DNA of 64,000 bases from Atherinomorus stipes (GCA_023101725.1 JALJCO010003008.1:62001-126000), one strand, 5' to 3'; numbered from the stretch's first letter, positions 18,970 through 31,379 are shown. Numbers and translations: made by a program. Notes: a model not told the origin generated them from the letters alone.

Positions 18970-20176
18970 TACTGTACAAGTCATGCCCCTAAAAATGTGC
19001 ATCTTTTTTATGGGAAAATTAGGGATCCATAGGTTCTTGGAAAGGTAGAAAGAATGTGAAAGCTAAAGCACCCTGTTTCTGTCCAGGTATGTTTCTGTAG
19101 TTAGGTTGTAATAAAATATTAATGACATGTGCAAATGTGTGTTTTGTGCATCAAAGATACTGATAATACCTGATAAATGCCTTTAGTATGTGCTATAAAA
19201 ATGTTCTCCTGTTTGTCTCTAACTGCACTCAGCACATATATCACCAAAATATCAGAAGAACCCTTTAAAATAATACACTATTAAATCAGCTGGCACTGAT
19301 TTTTTCTCCTGCTCAGTTAGCAAATGGAAAAGCATCAAAAAGTATGAGTGATAGTAAGACCCATTCCAGGAAATGGAGGGAAATCATTAATCAATAAACA
19401 CTTTGAACATCATCATTAACATGTAAGAGGCTTCATCTCGTGGCACAAATAGGTATTGTAAAAATGTGTATGTGTGTTTTAAATTGATCTAATCATTAAC
19501 AGAGATAAGTTTTTAACTTTTTTTTAAACATACTGTTTATTTTCTTTGTGTCCGTGTATGTGGTTTTAAACTGAGGTTGTGTTCATTTTATTGCTGAAAC
19601 CACCTAGATTTCCTAAATGTTTGCAACTTATCAGTTAATCAGCTTTGTGAAACTCCTTACATTTCCTTGTAGCAATTCTAACCTGGATTTGACACTACTG
19701 AGCTTAAAACATTCATGCAATATTTGAGTAAACTTCATGATCAAAACGTCTCCTACCAGAGATTAACAAAATTAGCCTTTATTTAAATGTTCAAAATATG
19801 TGTTCACGCATACTGTAAATGGACCTATTCTGTCTTTTGATTTTATGCCTTATATCAAGTTGTGACAAACAACAATTAATCAACAAAGCTAAATAGCATC
19901 TTAAGTGTGTATTTTGTTTAATCCGGAACTATTGAAGATGTTGTAATGTATCCACCGGACCTATTTTTGTGTCGGACCTCAGCAGCTTTTGCTTACTTTA
20001 CTTCTGTAGCTGTTGTGGAGTTATTAACAATAAATTAGCACCCAGAAGCGTCTTATCAGCCTAGTTTCAGTTTTGATTTAGTCAGTCGTTACGTCTTTAT
20101 CTAAAAGCTCCGCTGTTATCAACAATAATTCATTCAGTAACTTTTATAAGCACTGACACGGAAAATCTAAGCAGAA
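18970..20176. other. Boundary between the IgL region and the zinc-finger genes
   Basis: No gene or clear repeat is seen. The last 200 bp include the probable 5' untranslated region of the first zinc-finger gene. Confidence 0.4.
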
Positions 20177-22856
20177 ATGTCCGCGGATCGGCAGATGTTC
20201 CCGTCGAGTCCTCCGGGGTCGCTGGACGGTTTGGGCGGTGTGGACCCGCTCAGCACTCCGCTGTCAGAGATGGAGACATTCAGGATGTTCCTTAACGAGA
20301 GGTTGACGGCAGCAGTGGAGGATATTTTAGGCGTGTTCGGGAGGACAGTAGCCCGGTACCAGGAGCAGATAGACTGCCAGAAGCGACAGCTAGAGATCCT
20401 GAGGTCCGGGGAGGATAAATGGAGCGGGACTCCAGGTCGGTTTTAATCCCTGACAACGGTTCAGTTTTGAAAAAAGAAAGAAAAAAACATCTGCTATGAC
20501 GATATACTTGTTTGATTATGTTAAAATGTACAGCTGTTTATAAACTGAGCCCAAATGGTAAAGGAAATTGCGTCTTAGTAGGTGGTGTAGTGTCAAACAT
20601 GGTAAGAGAGCAAGATTAGTCACCTTTACAACAAGGTGTATTCATGCAGAATGAGCAACACAACCAAAAAAAAAAAAGCAAAATCCCCTCAATTATTCTC
20701 CTGCTCTATGTTGTTTCAGGTGAGAGAATTTCTAAATAACCTCGAACGTCGTTAGATTTTTCTGTTTTACAATTATCATCATAGCTTAATCATTATCTTA
20801 TCTCAAATTCTTAGCTTTATCTTAAATTACCTCACCTGGGGCCCTCAAGTTTTAGTAGGTGTATTTGTTTATTTTATTAAGATGCATTTATTTAGAACAA
20901 ATTGACATTTCCAAGGAGCAGATTTATTGAACCATGAATCTCATCTGTTTGCCATCTATATCCACTTACTCCAGTGGCAAACTGGAGCTTATCCCCGTGG
21001 AGGCAGGGTAGAACCTTGGCAGGTCACCAGTCCATGACTGGTCTGCACAGAGAGACAAATACTTACACATTTCACACTTGGGGAAGCTGAGTGCTCAGAC
21101 AGAAGCCATGCATACACAGGGAGATTATGCAGATGGACCGATACATCGGCTGGCCGATATTTGCGTTTTTCGCTGGCATCTGCCAATACGTCAGGTGTGT
21201 TGACCGATGTGAACAAGTGCACTGTTTCGTTTTTATATGAAGTGTTTTGTTTCTTTTTATCTTTAAAGAGTTTTCACAATAAGTTTTCATTGTGTCCCTC
21301 ATTATATTCATTTTGGAATACAGTATCGGCCCCAAATATTGGTTAGGTTGTATTGGACATTGGCTGAGGCTGATGAGAAAATATTGGTATTGATATCGGC
21401 CCTAAAAAATTTGTATCGGTCGATCCCTACTCCACACAGAAAGACCCCAGCTGAGGTTTGAACCAAGAACCTTTTTGCTGTGAGGTTCTGACCACCAGGA
21501 AAACCCAATAAAGATGATTATATGAAAGGGACTGGTTTATTTGGCAGCTTGGGTGGTTTTACCTGACGTATTTCATAAATCCCCTGATTAAATCAACACT
21601 GATGAAACCTCATTTCAACTTTTAAGAATACACGTTTAGACTGATCAAAGACTGAGCTTCTGATTAGAAAGAAATCCCTTCACGGGAAGTACAGAGACTG
21701 CAGCAAAAATTATTTTGATGAGCAAGCTTGAACGTCCATTTTTGTTCCTTGTATATTTTCATCAAGTTTCAGTTCTGTGTCCAGTGAAAAAGTTTTTTTT
21801 CAGACTTTTCAACTTTCACAGCTACAGTAGAACGTAACTTATTCATGTAAACTAACAACAACAGACATATTCTTGCAAAAGCTGGCTAGAAATTGATTCC
21901 ACGCGGGTTTTTAATGGTTTTTAAGAAGACATCTGCTTTTGATCAAACAGTTTTCTTTGTGTCTCCTTGCAGACCCTCTGCAGGATTCATCCTGGATAAA
22001 ACCGTGTCCTGAGCAACAGAGCCTTGATGACCCTCTGGTCCAGACTGACAGTCTTTATGAGACGGATGTCAGCACCTCAGCTACGCAGATAAAAACAGAG
22101 GGCAGCAGTGAGGATGGTTCAGGACCAGCAGCTCACCATTTTGATGTAGCAGCTCATCCAAAAGCAGAGGACGACAGTCATCTCCTCATGGAGGATTCTG
22201 ACACAGAAGACAGCGAAGAGAACTTGAGAAATGTTGCAAGACTTTGGAAAACAGAGGAGACGACTGAAACCATTGACCAGATTTCAGATCTGGAGGCAAA
22301 AAGCTCTGCAGATATGTGGCAGGAGAGAAACCAACATCCCCCTGTGTTCAGCTGTAAAGTTTGCGGCGAGTCCTTCCACCGGATGAGCTATCTCTTCACC
22401 CACACCTCCGCGCACCTGAGAGACTGCGGTGTGTGCGGCAAACACCTGGATCGCACGGAGAACCTGAAGCTTCACCTCAGCGTTCACAGAGAGGCGTCGT
22501 TCCGCTGCAGCGTCTGCGGGCAGAGCTTCACCCTGCGGGGAAACCTCAGGACGCACATGAGGATCCACTCAGGGGAGCGGCCGTACGCCTGCACCGTCTG
22601 CGGCAAGAGCTTCGGCAGGAAGGCCACGCTGGTGCGGCACGTCCGCAGCCACACCGGGGAGAAGCCCTTCACCTGCACGTTCTGCGGCCACAGCTTCACG
22701 GAGAAGGGGAACTTGACGGTGCACCTGCGGACTCACACGGGCGAGAGACCGTACTGGTGTTCCACATGCAACCGCCGCTTCAGCCAGCTGTCCAGCTTCT
22801 ACAAACACCCGTGTCAGAGGAGAGACTCAACTTCAGCCCCCGTTAATCCCTCATGA
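20177..22856 (+). CDS. C2H2 zinc-finger protein gene, two exons (ZNF-A)
   Basis: Exon 1 (20177-20435) encodes an N-terminal module of the form METFRMFLNERLTAAVEDI followed by LGVFGRT, and ends in phase 1 at CCAG|GTCGG. Exon 2 starts at 21973 after TCCTTGCAG and runs to the stop at 22856, giving a 380-residue protein. Residues 87-210 are acidic and disordered. Fingers lie at about 212-234, 238-258, 264-285, 292-313, 320-341 and 348-367. The middle ones have TGEKP/SGERP linkers. The last finger is atypical, with a histidine followed by proline-cysteine rather than a second histidine. It is probably a nuclear DNA-binding regulator, target unknown. It is a tandem paralogue of the gene at 24135. 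A polyadenylation signal lies at 22896-22901. Confidence 0.88.
21134..21432. mobile_element. hAT-like MITE in the ZNF-A intron
   Basis: The left end has 'atggaccgatacatcggctggccgat', and the right end has 'tgtatcggtcgatccct', forming an imperfect inverted pair of the TAGGGATCGACCGATAC type. The interior repeats 'tatcggcc' motifs. The same family ends occur at 57708-58800. No exact target duplication is visible. Confidence 0.55.
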
Positions 22857-22895
22857 CAGCTGGTGATCTTCTTCAGAGTAAAGACAGAGCAACAA

Positions 22896-22901
22896 AATAA
22901 A
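22896..22901 (+). terminator. Polyadenylation signal of ZNF-A
   Basis: AATAAA, 40 bp after the stop codon. Confidence 0.65.
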
Positions 22902-22909
22902 AACTTGTG

Positions 22910-23665
22910 AAATCTCAGCTGATAGGAAACCACATTTTGAACACCAGCAGACAGTTTTCATGAGAAATGAAGGGATCATCTGCCTTCCTGTAAGCAGTAT
23001 TTCAGCTTGCAAATGTTGCAGGAATAATGTGCTTCGTGATACTGATAAGTCTATATTTTTACCTTTACTTCCCTGTCTTTTCTCATTTATTTATTATTCT
23101 TTTTATATTCTTAACTGATCCAATATTTAAAAGTTTTTTTTGTTTTGACAAGTTGTCTCCAGGTGTGTGATTCTCAGCTGTTTTTCCTACTCTTTGAATA
23201 AGTTTGACATGATTTCATAGCAATTAACATTCATATACAAATCAGAGAATATATAAAAGAACATTTTTTATGTTATTAGGACAATTTAGAAATATGAACT
23301 ATCACACAATTTTTGGAATTTTAATTAAAACATGATAAACTGATGTCTGTCATATTTCTGGAAAATAAGGAACACTACAAAAATTAGAGCTGTGATGAAT
23401 GAATGATGAATTGGTTGATCATCTGACCTGTGTAAAACACTAAGCTTTTTCAGGAGGTATTGGTAATAATTAGATATTAGATGGCAGATAGATGGTAGTT
23501 CAGAGTGACACAGTTAATGTCATTGTAAGTTCTCTTTTTATTAATTTCTTCTAAACAAATGCTATCATTTTATTCTCAGTTGAAGGAAAAAGTTGTGTTT
23601 CACATGAATATAGTCCATCAGTAGAGGGCTGAACCCACAGTAAAAAAAAAAAAAATGGTTAAAAA
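22910..23665. other. Spacer between the two zinc-finger genes
   Basis: AT-rich, with no gene seen. Confidence 0.4.
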
Positions 23666-23670
23666 AAAAA

Positions 23671-23803
23671 AATCAGAAAGGCAGCACATCACAAGTCCCA
23701 AATTACTGAGACAGAGAAATGCCAATGCTACAAGTCAATAAATAGTTTAAATTGTTAATTCTCTGTCAATAATTTGGGAATTGTGATGTGCTGCCTTTCT
23801 GAA
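23671..23803. repeat. Palindromic hairpin repeat
   Basis: The left arm at 23671-23718 ('tcagaaaggcagcacatcacaa' and onward to the 'cagagaa' region) pairs with the right arm at 23759-23803, with one or two mismatches and a loop of about 40 bases. It is a probable MITE of the fold-back type. Confidence 0.65.
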
Positions 23804-24020
23804 TTTTTGTTAAAATATCATTTGATTGTTTTGGTAAATGTTGAAAAAAACATACAATGACTACATTGGGAGATGAGTGTATAAATAATGCTGTTAAAAT
23901 TACACTGATTAGTAAAAAGAAAAAAAAATCAAAAGCAATTGTCAAATTTAAAATGTGTAATTAGTCGTCCTCTCCAGCTGGGGGCGGTAAATTTTCAACA
24001 ACCTCTAATGTAGTCTTCAC

Positions 24021-24051
24021 TGCGCTTGCGCATACTATTGACCCGGAAGTG
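24021..24051 (+). promoter_or_regulatory. Probable promoter of ZNF-B: NRF1-like and ETS sites
   Basis: TGCGCTTGCGCA (24021-24032) is one base off the NRF1 consensus, and CCGGAAGTG (24043-24051) is a perfect ETS/GABP site. Both lie within 115 bp of the start codon in a locally CpG-rich stretch, as in TATA-less housekeeping promoters. Confidence 0.5.
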
Positions 24052-24134
24052 TAACGGGTAAACAAGCTCCCAGACCACGACGGTTGGCTGAGTAAATTTC
24101 TCTCTGGTCGCGAGCCTCTAAAGCTGCCGCAAAA

Positions 24135-24606
24135 ATGTCCAAAATTGAAATGTTGAGGCTTCTGATCAACCAGCGGCTCACCGCGGCTGCAGAAGAGATC
24201 TTCGGCGTGTTCGGGAGGACCATTGCGGAGTATGAGGAGGAGATTTCCCGGTCCAAGCAAGAGATTGAGCGCCAGCGCCGGCTGCTGGACCTCTCCAAGA
24301 AACCTCAGATTTCCCTGCAGGTCGACAGTTCAGGTTGGTACACGTTTCCAAAAGTTAAGGAACTGCGTCTGTGTTTAATTTAAAAACAAACAGACAAATT
24401 TAAGTTGTTTTTAAGACACCTTTGTGTGCGGCATGCAAAAATACAAAGCTAGATAGGTAACCTGTTTATTTAGTCATGGTAATTTCAGCACAGCTGTGAC
24501 ACCAAAGTGTTTTATTGATGAAACATGAGGCATGAAGAGACCAAGAACATAGTAGTTAATTTGTCTCCTGATCGTGATATTTTACTGACATGATTTTTTT
24601 TACATA

Positions 24607-24640
<34 letters not shown>

Positions 24641-27600
24641 ATGATCGTGATACTTAAAGAATATACAGCAATTTATGAGAAATTTGGTCCAGTTCAACAG
24701 GTTAACTTTACATGAAGCCAACAACACTATTTATGACTTGCAATAAGTTACTGTTTTTAGACGAGTCAGACGTGCACATCATGACCAACCATATCCATTT
24801 TAGTTGCTAATTAAGCTGCAATCCATGGATGGGATGGGCATATCAAAACTCTGGAGTCGATACCAGCCAGACATAATATTGGAATCCATACTTTTTTTAG
24901 TATCGCGATACCACTGTACAGATGCAAAACATGTTATTTAATGTGTGTTCACTTCTCAGAGTTATAGACAATGATATTATGTGTGATAGCAGCCAGATTC
25001 TAGCTTCTGTGTCAGATGATGATGGTAGCCTATCAGGTTTCATGACGATGCTGTTACTGTTAGTGATGATGGTGTTTGGTATCTTTCAGTGCTTTAATGC
25101 AGGTTATAGCACATTATGGTTTGGTACATTTACAAAATCACCATTACATCTTATATTTGAACATCCACCGAATAAATGTAAATAATCTTAACCTGTACTT
25201 AAGTTATTTGATAATTAAAAGGAAGTTTTTTATTTTATTTTTGTTAAATTTCTTCACCAATATGAAATATTATTGTTATAAAAGCATTTCTTTCCAGTGC
25301 TTCTGTTCTCAAGTTTTACCCATATTTAATATTCCACTTACATTCAAGATACATTATGCAAACTGTAAAAACATGTGGTTTTCTTTAAAGGGACCAAAAG
25401 TATCAGTATCAATATTGATATAAAAAAGTAACATCATCTACTGGTATCATATTGACATGAGAAATTTCACTATTGCCCATCCCAAGTCCATAACTTTAAA
25501 TTGATGGCACAAGTCTTTTTCAAATATAAGTTGATATATTCCTCTCCCATAAGAAATAAATGTAAGTTGTTCTTAAAAGTTGCTGCAAGAAGCGATCAAA
25601 TATATTGTTTGAAATATTGAAATGATTTCAATCTTATTTCTTGCATACTACCAATGGAGCACATCAAATTACTTGGGATGCACGATACTGGAATTTTGGC
25701 CAATATTTTGAAAGGAGCCGTATCATAAAAAATGGACTTTTAAGAGCTTTTCAGCATGTTACTGTGTTATTTCCTCATTAAAAAAAAACTCCATTTAAGT
25801 CGTTTTTTTCTTCATTTGTGCATATGTGAGTAATATGTATGAATATTCAGGCCAAGCTGTAGCTTCCTTAACACCGGTATACGCAACGAGGTGGCACCAA
25901 TCACGAAGCGACAAACACACATGCGCAGCATCGTAGCAAGACGCCCTCTTTGTTGAACAGAAACTCTTAGAGAATCCTAACCTATACACACTCTCTGAGG
26001 AGGAAACTAACAAGCCTGCAGGAAGTTTTCCTCAGAGACAAACAGCCATCAGCTAACAGACGTTTGCTCCAGAGTTCAGGAGAAAAGCTTTTTTTTTTTT
26101 TTTCTTAAGCTGTAGAGGACAGCAAGTTGGGAAAAATGTTGCGTTCAGCATGGGAGTTTATTTGTTGTACTGGACGAATCGACTTGCCAGAAGTGGTTGG
26201 GTTATAACTTCAGGAGCAGAAAAAAAACCTCAACTTTGTGTGTGAACTTCACTCCTGACAACTTCATGAATCTCGGGTAGGGCAATCCCCAATTAAATCG
26301 TATATTGGCAATTGGAAAGTTGCCAGGCAATTTGCTGTTTATCAAGGCAATTTTGAAAAAAACAAAAACTGTGCTCTACTGTGCATTTAGAGATGTTTCC
26401 GAAGGAAATACATGACTGTTAGAGAAGCCCCATTTACAAGCCGGAGACACATTCTGTCTCCTCAGTGCAGGTACACTGTCAGCAGCCCTGTGACAGTGAC
26501 AGGGTGCATCTCTTTGATTCAAACTAACACAGCCCGTTTGCTTATGCTTCGGGGTCATTCAACAGAGTAGACTAATTGCAAATAAATATTGTTTTAATGT
26601 GTAACTACTGAAATGTTCACATAAGGGCTTTCATAAAGAGATTTCATGAACACATCATCCAGCAAAGCTGATTTGAAGGTTGTTAGTGCAGTCTAGCCTG
26701 GATGGAAGTCAAAATATTAAAGTATTATCGTGGATTGAATAGTGGATGGGAGTGAATAGCGTAGTGGTTCATGCCGCCGGCTTTGGCACAGCACACACGG
26801 GTTCGAGACCCTGACACGACACTCACGTGAACCACTGTGGACCCTTGAGCAAGGTCCTTAACCCCCCCCCACCAACTGCTCCCCGGGCGCTTTAAATAGC
26901 AGCCCACTGCTCTCAGGTTCAACCTGAGATGGGTGAAATGTGAAAATGCAGAGAATGAGTTTCCAAGTTGGGATGAATAAAGTACATATTTTAAAAAAAA
27001 TACATAGTATTATACATATTATTACTAATATAATACATACATAACACATGTAATAAGTATAATAGTACTTATTACAAAGCCATGTCACAGGAGTTTCAGC
27101 TCACACATGCCATTATATTCAGATTATTCACACAGCCATGCTGACTGGTAGCAATCAACATAAGACCCCTCCCCCTTGCCAATTTAATCGTGTATTGGCA
27201 ATCTTGAGCAATGACAATCTACAATTTGAAATTTAGAGGCAATCGCACAGCCCTTAATCTCGGGCAGTAAAGTGTTTTTTTTCTCGGGGATTACTTCTGA
27301 AACCTGATGCAGTTCCTACTATAAAAACGCGCATGGACAGACAACAGCACCGGTGAGTGAAACACATCTCTCAGCTCAATGCTAACTGTTAGCCTATGAT
27401 TTGTTCGCTAATAAGCTCTATGCACAGTTCCACTACTTCCTGAAGTTAAGGTAGCTCCTTTGTTTCCTGTCTTTCATTACTGGACGAACTGATTTACCCA
27501 GGTGTGTCTGAGCTCAGTAACTGGCCAGACACACCTGGATTAATCACTTGGCCCTGTAATGAAAGACAGGAAACAAAGGAGCTCCCTTAACTTCAGGAAG

Positions 27601-29463
27601 TAGTGGAGTCGTGCATATAAGAGCCCATTTACTTACTTGTCAGGGGTCTCTGTGGTACTTATGGGAGTGGGTAGCGTAGTGGCGGTGCTACAAACAATTC
27701 AGGGACCCTTCAGAATCAGTGTCTCTTCCGGGGCGACGTCATGAAATGGGCGTAAAACATGTTGCAATTGGTCGAGAGCTCCGTGGATCAGTACAGTCAG
27801 CCATCTTTCTTACGTGTTGGAAATTAGACGCATAGAAAAACTAATATTTTTTTTTTTTTTTTTTAAGGATTTTTTTGGGCACTAGTGGCCTTTATACAAC
27901 AGTGTACAGTGACAGGAAAGGGGCAGAGAGAGTGGGGAGTGACATGCAGCAAAGGGTCCTCGACCAGGAATCGAACCGGGGCTAACTGCGCTGAGGAACT
28001 GTAGCCTCTGTTCATGGGGCGGCTGCTCAACCAACTGAGCTAATCACCGCCCCAGAAAAACTAATATTTAACACCAAATCATTTCTATAGTAGCAATGGG
28101 AACATATTTAGCTTATAAATGCCTGTATTTGACTTTTGGAACGTTTGAAAAGCATGATACAGCTCCTTTAAAACTCATGTGGCTGATAACCGATATTGAT
28201 ACCGATATTAAAGCTGAAAAATAAATTATGTAATATTCATTCTTTGTGCAAAATTAGAAAAATACCTCAACTTGTGTTATGTTAAACAAGTCAAACTTGA
28301 TGATAGTTCAAACAAAACCAATAGGATATGTGCGTTATATCCTTGAACAACCAGGATTTTCTTCTCCCTGTGGGAAAAAAAGGGATATTTGGTTATTTAC
28401 ACAAATGACCATGTGTAAACTGTTCACATAGAATATCCTAAAACTGTCTTTAGAAGTTTTAAAGTTTGTAAAAAAGAAGTTTAAGAAGAAGTAGTTTTGC
28501 GGGTTTTAGACTTTTTAGAAACAGCGGCCTGATCGGTTAAATATCGGCAGGGTGTCCGATGTCCACTGCTCAGTTTTAAGGCCGATATAGCCTGATACCA
28601 ATAGGGGGCCGATTATCAAGTGCATCCCTCAAAATTACCTTAAATTTTTTTGACCACAAAGACTTGTGTTGTCAAAAGATCTCTCATCACATGCATAGAT
28701 TTTATTTTACTGACCATTCAAAACAATGTTCAGCATGATCCGTAAAACTTGCGAACACACCCTGACTCTTCTTGTTGTGGTTGCAGCTGTCTCAGAGCTG
28801 CAAGAGTGGAGCTCCAGCATGGACCTGGAGGATGACGAGCATCCTCAAATCAAAGAAGAGGAAGAAGAAGAAGAGGAGGATCTGTGGTCAAATCAGCAGA
28901 ACCAGATGACACAGACGTCCAAGCAGAACAATATCAGTTTTGTAGTTTTACAGCGCAGTGATGTGAATAAGCAGCAGAACAACGGCCACAGCAACTCCAG
29001 AATTCCAAAGTTCCCAAACCAGGACAAGGGGGACTTGGAGCTGGAACCTCAGCCAGGTACCTCAGTGCAGCAAACCTCCCCTGACATCAATGAGGATGAA
29101 CTCGAAGCTTCTCAGCTGACATCAGGCAACGGTCTTGGTGACTGCGGGGACCTGGAAGCATCCGTCGCGGAGGTGGTGGACTCGTACATTTGCACCATTT
29201 GCGGCCGGGCGTTTGCTCAGCGTGCTCACTGGGCCAAACACGTGCAGGTGCATCGGAAAGTTGACACAAAAGTCGACAAGTCGTACACATGCAATATCTG
29301 CGGGAAGAGGCTCACGCGATTCGATGGCTACCAGAAACACTTGCGAGTCCACACGGGCGAGAAGCCGTACTGCTGCGACGTGTGCGGCCGCAGGTTTAGC
29401 GACAACTCCAACTATAAACGACACATTCGCACACACTCGGGGCTGAAAGTGCAGCAGAGCTGA
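24135..29463 (+). CDS. C2H2 zinc-finger protein gene, two exons (ZNF-B)
   Basis: Exon 1 (24135-24333) encodes an N-terminal module of the form MLRLLINQRLTAAAEEI followed by FGVFGRTIAEYEEEI. It is predicted helical, and spliced in phase 1 at TCAG|GTTGG. Exon 2 (28787-29463, acceptor GTGGTTGCAG) completes a 291-residue protein. It has an acidic segment with a run of glutamates after PQIK (about residues 89-97) and three C2H2 fingers at about 202-222, 234-254 and 262-282, only the last pair joined by TGEKP. Exon 1 resembles that of ZNF-A, so the pair arose by duplication. The intron of 4.45 kb is packed with transposons. It is probably nuclear; the target is unknown. From general knowledge, this N-terminal module is frequent in spiny-rayed fish zinc-finger proteins. 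Confidence 0.88.
24604..24640. repeat. (TG)n(TA)n microsatellite
   Basis: A short TG run passing into about 13 TA units. Confidence 0.85.
24828..25485. mobile_element. hAT-like MITE in the ZNF-B intron
   Basis: The ends TGGGATGGGCATATC (left) and GATATTGCCCATCCCA-type (right, 'actattgcccatccca') form an inverted pair. Interior words such as 'gtatcgcgatacc' and 'atcaatattgatat' are self-complementary. The target duplication is unclear. Confidence 0.5.
25674..26060. repeat. hAT-like fragment and unassigned intron sequence
   Basis: 'tgggatgcacgatactgg' resembles the left end of a hAT element. No matching right end is evident. The rest of the stretch has no recognisable feature. Confidence 0.35.
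26278..27256. mobile_element. hAT-type element with exact 8-bp target duplication
   Basis: The element starts TAGGGCAATC and ends ...GATTGCCTC-type/'cacagccctta'. It is flanked on both sides by ATCTCGGG (26270-26277 and 27257-27264), an exact 8-bp duplication. It has no transposase frame. A tRNA-derived SINE sits inside it. A related copy without that SINE occurs at 62841-63004. Confidence 0.75.
26748..26995 (+). mobile_element. tRNA-derived SINE (family 1) inside the hAT element
   Basis: The head 'gggagtgaatagcgtagtggttcatgccgcc' carries an A-box-like sequence, and 'gggttcgagacc' a B box. The body 'cactgtggacccttgagcaaggtccttaacccc...caactgctccccgggcgctttaaatagcagcccactgc' and the tail 'gggatgaataaagta' match the second copy at 44553-44793. 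Confidence 0.75.
27412..27627. repeat. Near-perfect 215-bp palindrome
   Basis: The left arm has 'ccactacttcctgaagttaaggtagctcctttgtttcctg', and the right arm 'caggaaacaaaggagctcccttaacttcaggaagtagtgg'. The pairing continues into 'ccaggtgtgtctg..ctcagtaactggccagacacacctgg' at the centre. The arms are about 85-90 bases long. It is a probable fold-back MITE. Confidence 0.8.
27660..27720 (+). mobile_element. SINE family 1 head fragment
   Basis: 'gggagtgggtagcgtagtgg' matches the head of the SINE at 26748, but the body is missing. Confidence 0.4.
27865..28053 (-). mobile_element. tRNA-derived SINE (family 2)
   Basis: On the minus strand it begins GGGGCGGTGATTAGCTCAGTTGG, carrying a clear A box. 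The B box is GGTTCGATTCC (complement at about 27968-27978). The pair is tRNA-like in spacing. A long T run at 27849-27864 marks the tail side. Confidence 0.75.
28160..28632. mobile_element. hAT-like fragment before ZNF-B exon 2
   Basis: 'ataaccgatattgataccgatattaaag' on the left and 'ggccgattatcaagtgcatccctca' on the right are typical of the 'GCATCCCTA' hAT ends seen elsewhere in the window. The left terminus is not preserved. Confidence 0.45.
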
Positions 29464-30063
29464 GGCACGACAGGAACTCTGAGATCAAGTCATGCTGCTG
29501 TTACGCCGCAGTCACAGAAACAGACTTTTACTGTGTTTGTGGATGTTCATGAATAATCAGAAGTGCGTCATTTGTCTTCAACAATCTTTTTATGTAAACC
29601 TTAGAACTTGTTACAAACTTATTCTCCTTTTTAAAGGTACCCGCATTTTACTTTTTTTTTTTCCCAAAGACTGAATCTTGCATGGTTGAAACTTTAATGG
29701 ATCACCAGAAGAGAACCAGTGGACTTTGTTTTTAACATTTCTTTTCCCAGCTGCTATTAGATGAAAGAGGAGTATCAGGAATTTCAGTATTTTTAAAATT
29801 TGGACAGGTGAGAAAATTACTGGGTGAGATCACGTGTTGGACATGACTCGTGATGTTTCCATATTCAGTTCTCTATGTTAAATAATTTAACACCAGATCA
29901 AAGCGATTCATGAAACATTACTGACCTGTTCTACGTGTCCAATTCACTGTTACTTCAGACTACAGACCAAAGCCTGATTCCAGTAAAGATATTTTTATTA
30001 TTTGTTCATGTAAGTCAGGCAGAGCACAAAATGTTGAACACTAGAACATTTTAAAGTTTAAAA
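29464..30063. other. Probable 3' untranslated region of ZNF-B
   Basis: No coding domain is seen. The nearest clear AATAAA is at about 31082, past the inserted Tc1-like element, so the transcript end is uncertain. Confidence 0.35.
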
Positions 30064-30065
30064 AT

Positions 30066-30956
30066 ACACTGCCCGGCCAAAAAAAAAAGTCGGCAACAAA
30101 AAAAAAGGTCAAACATTTAACATTCCGTTGGACGGCCTTTAGCTTTGATTGCGGCAGCATTCGCTGTGTTTCCAGAAGCTTCTGCAATGTCACCAGATTT
30201 ATTTGCATCCTGTTGCATCAATTCTTCACCAAGATCTTGATGATGATTGTAAAGTCTGACCACAGCACATCCCAAAGATTCTCAATGGGGTTCAGGTCTG
30301 GACTCTGTGGTGGCCAATCCATGTGTGAAAATGATGTCTGATGATCCCTGAACCATCTTTCACAATCTGAGCCCGATAAATTCTGGCACGGTCATCTTGG
30401 AATATGGCCGTGCCATCAGGAAAGAAACATCCATTGATGGAATAACCTGCTCATTCAGTATATTCAGGTATCAGCTGACCTCATCTGAGCTCATACTGTT
30501 GCTGAACCTGGACCTGAGCAACTGCAGCAACCCCAGATCATCACACTGCCCCCACAGGCTCATACAGTAGCACTAGGCATGATGCTGCATCACTTCATCT
30601 GCCTTTCCGGCCACATTTTTTCCTGGAAGACGATGGTCCACTATCCTTCCAGTTTTTCAGAATGCGTTGGACTGTTCTGAACCCAGTTTTAGTAGTTTCT
30701 GCATCTCCTTAGATGTTTTCACCTCTTGATGCCAATGATTTGACCCTTCTCAGACAGACTAACATCTTTTCCAAGACCACGGATGTGTCTTTCCACATGG
30801 TTGTTTAGGAAAGAAGCATCTCATTGCACCAGTTGGGGTTAAATAACTTGTTGCCAGTTGAAAGATAATCGGCCATGCAGTAATTATCCAATAGGAGGCT
30901 CGTACCTATTTGCTTAGTTAAATCCAGGTGGCGACTTTTTTTTTGGCCAAGCAGTG
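30066..30956 (-). mobile_element. Tc1/mariner-like element, degenerate
   Basis: Terminal repeats CACTGCCCGGCCAAAAAAAAAA and, inverted, 'ttttttttggccaagcagtg' are flanked by TA (30064-30065 and 30957-30958). The interior on the minus strand shows remnants of a Tc1 transposase, including the region encoding the [12 protein letters not shown] motif near 30280, but with many stops. At 891 bp it is shorter than a full Tc1 element, so it is non-autonomous. Confidence 0.75.
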
Positions 30957-31379
30957 TATTATTCAGGATTTCAGGGATATTTGAATCCCAGTTTAGGATG
31001 TCACCTCACATAAACACAACTGCTCATAGAGTGAAGGACATGAGCACCGCTTTAGTAAGAGCTGTATGACATTTGTTATGTAATAAAATACTGTCTTTTT
31101 AACTGTTGCTCCGCTGATTCAAAAGTCTTTGTTTACACAAAGATTTCCGTTAATGAAGGAAAAGCTGTTTTGCATTTGTTGTATAAATATGAAGTCATTG
31201 ATATTTATTGTCTGTTTGTAACAGGTAGGCATCTCCGGTCCTTGATGGCCGGCATCCTGGAGGTATTAGCAGTTTCCCTGCTGTAACACACCTTGTGACC
31301 ATGGTTACTGGTTAACTACAACTAATGAAAAAACGAAAACTAGAATTGAAGAATTAAAGATAGAGTCCGGAGTTCCTCA

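Noticed and set aside
27865..28053. Functional tRNA gene
   Set aside because: A and B boxes are tRNA-like, but the sequence does not fold into a complete cloverleaf by eye and continues into a SINE body and T-rich tail.
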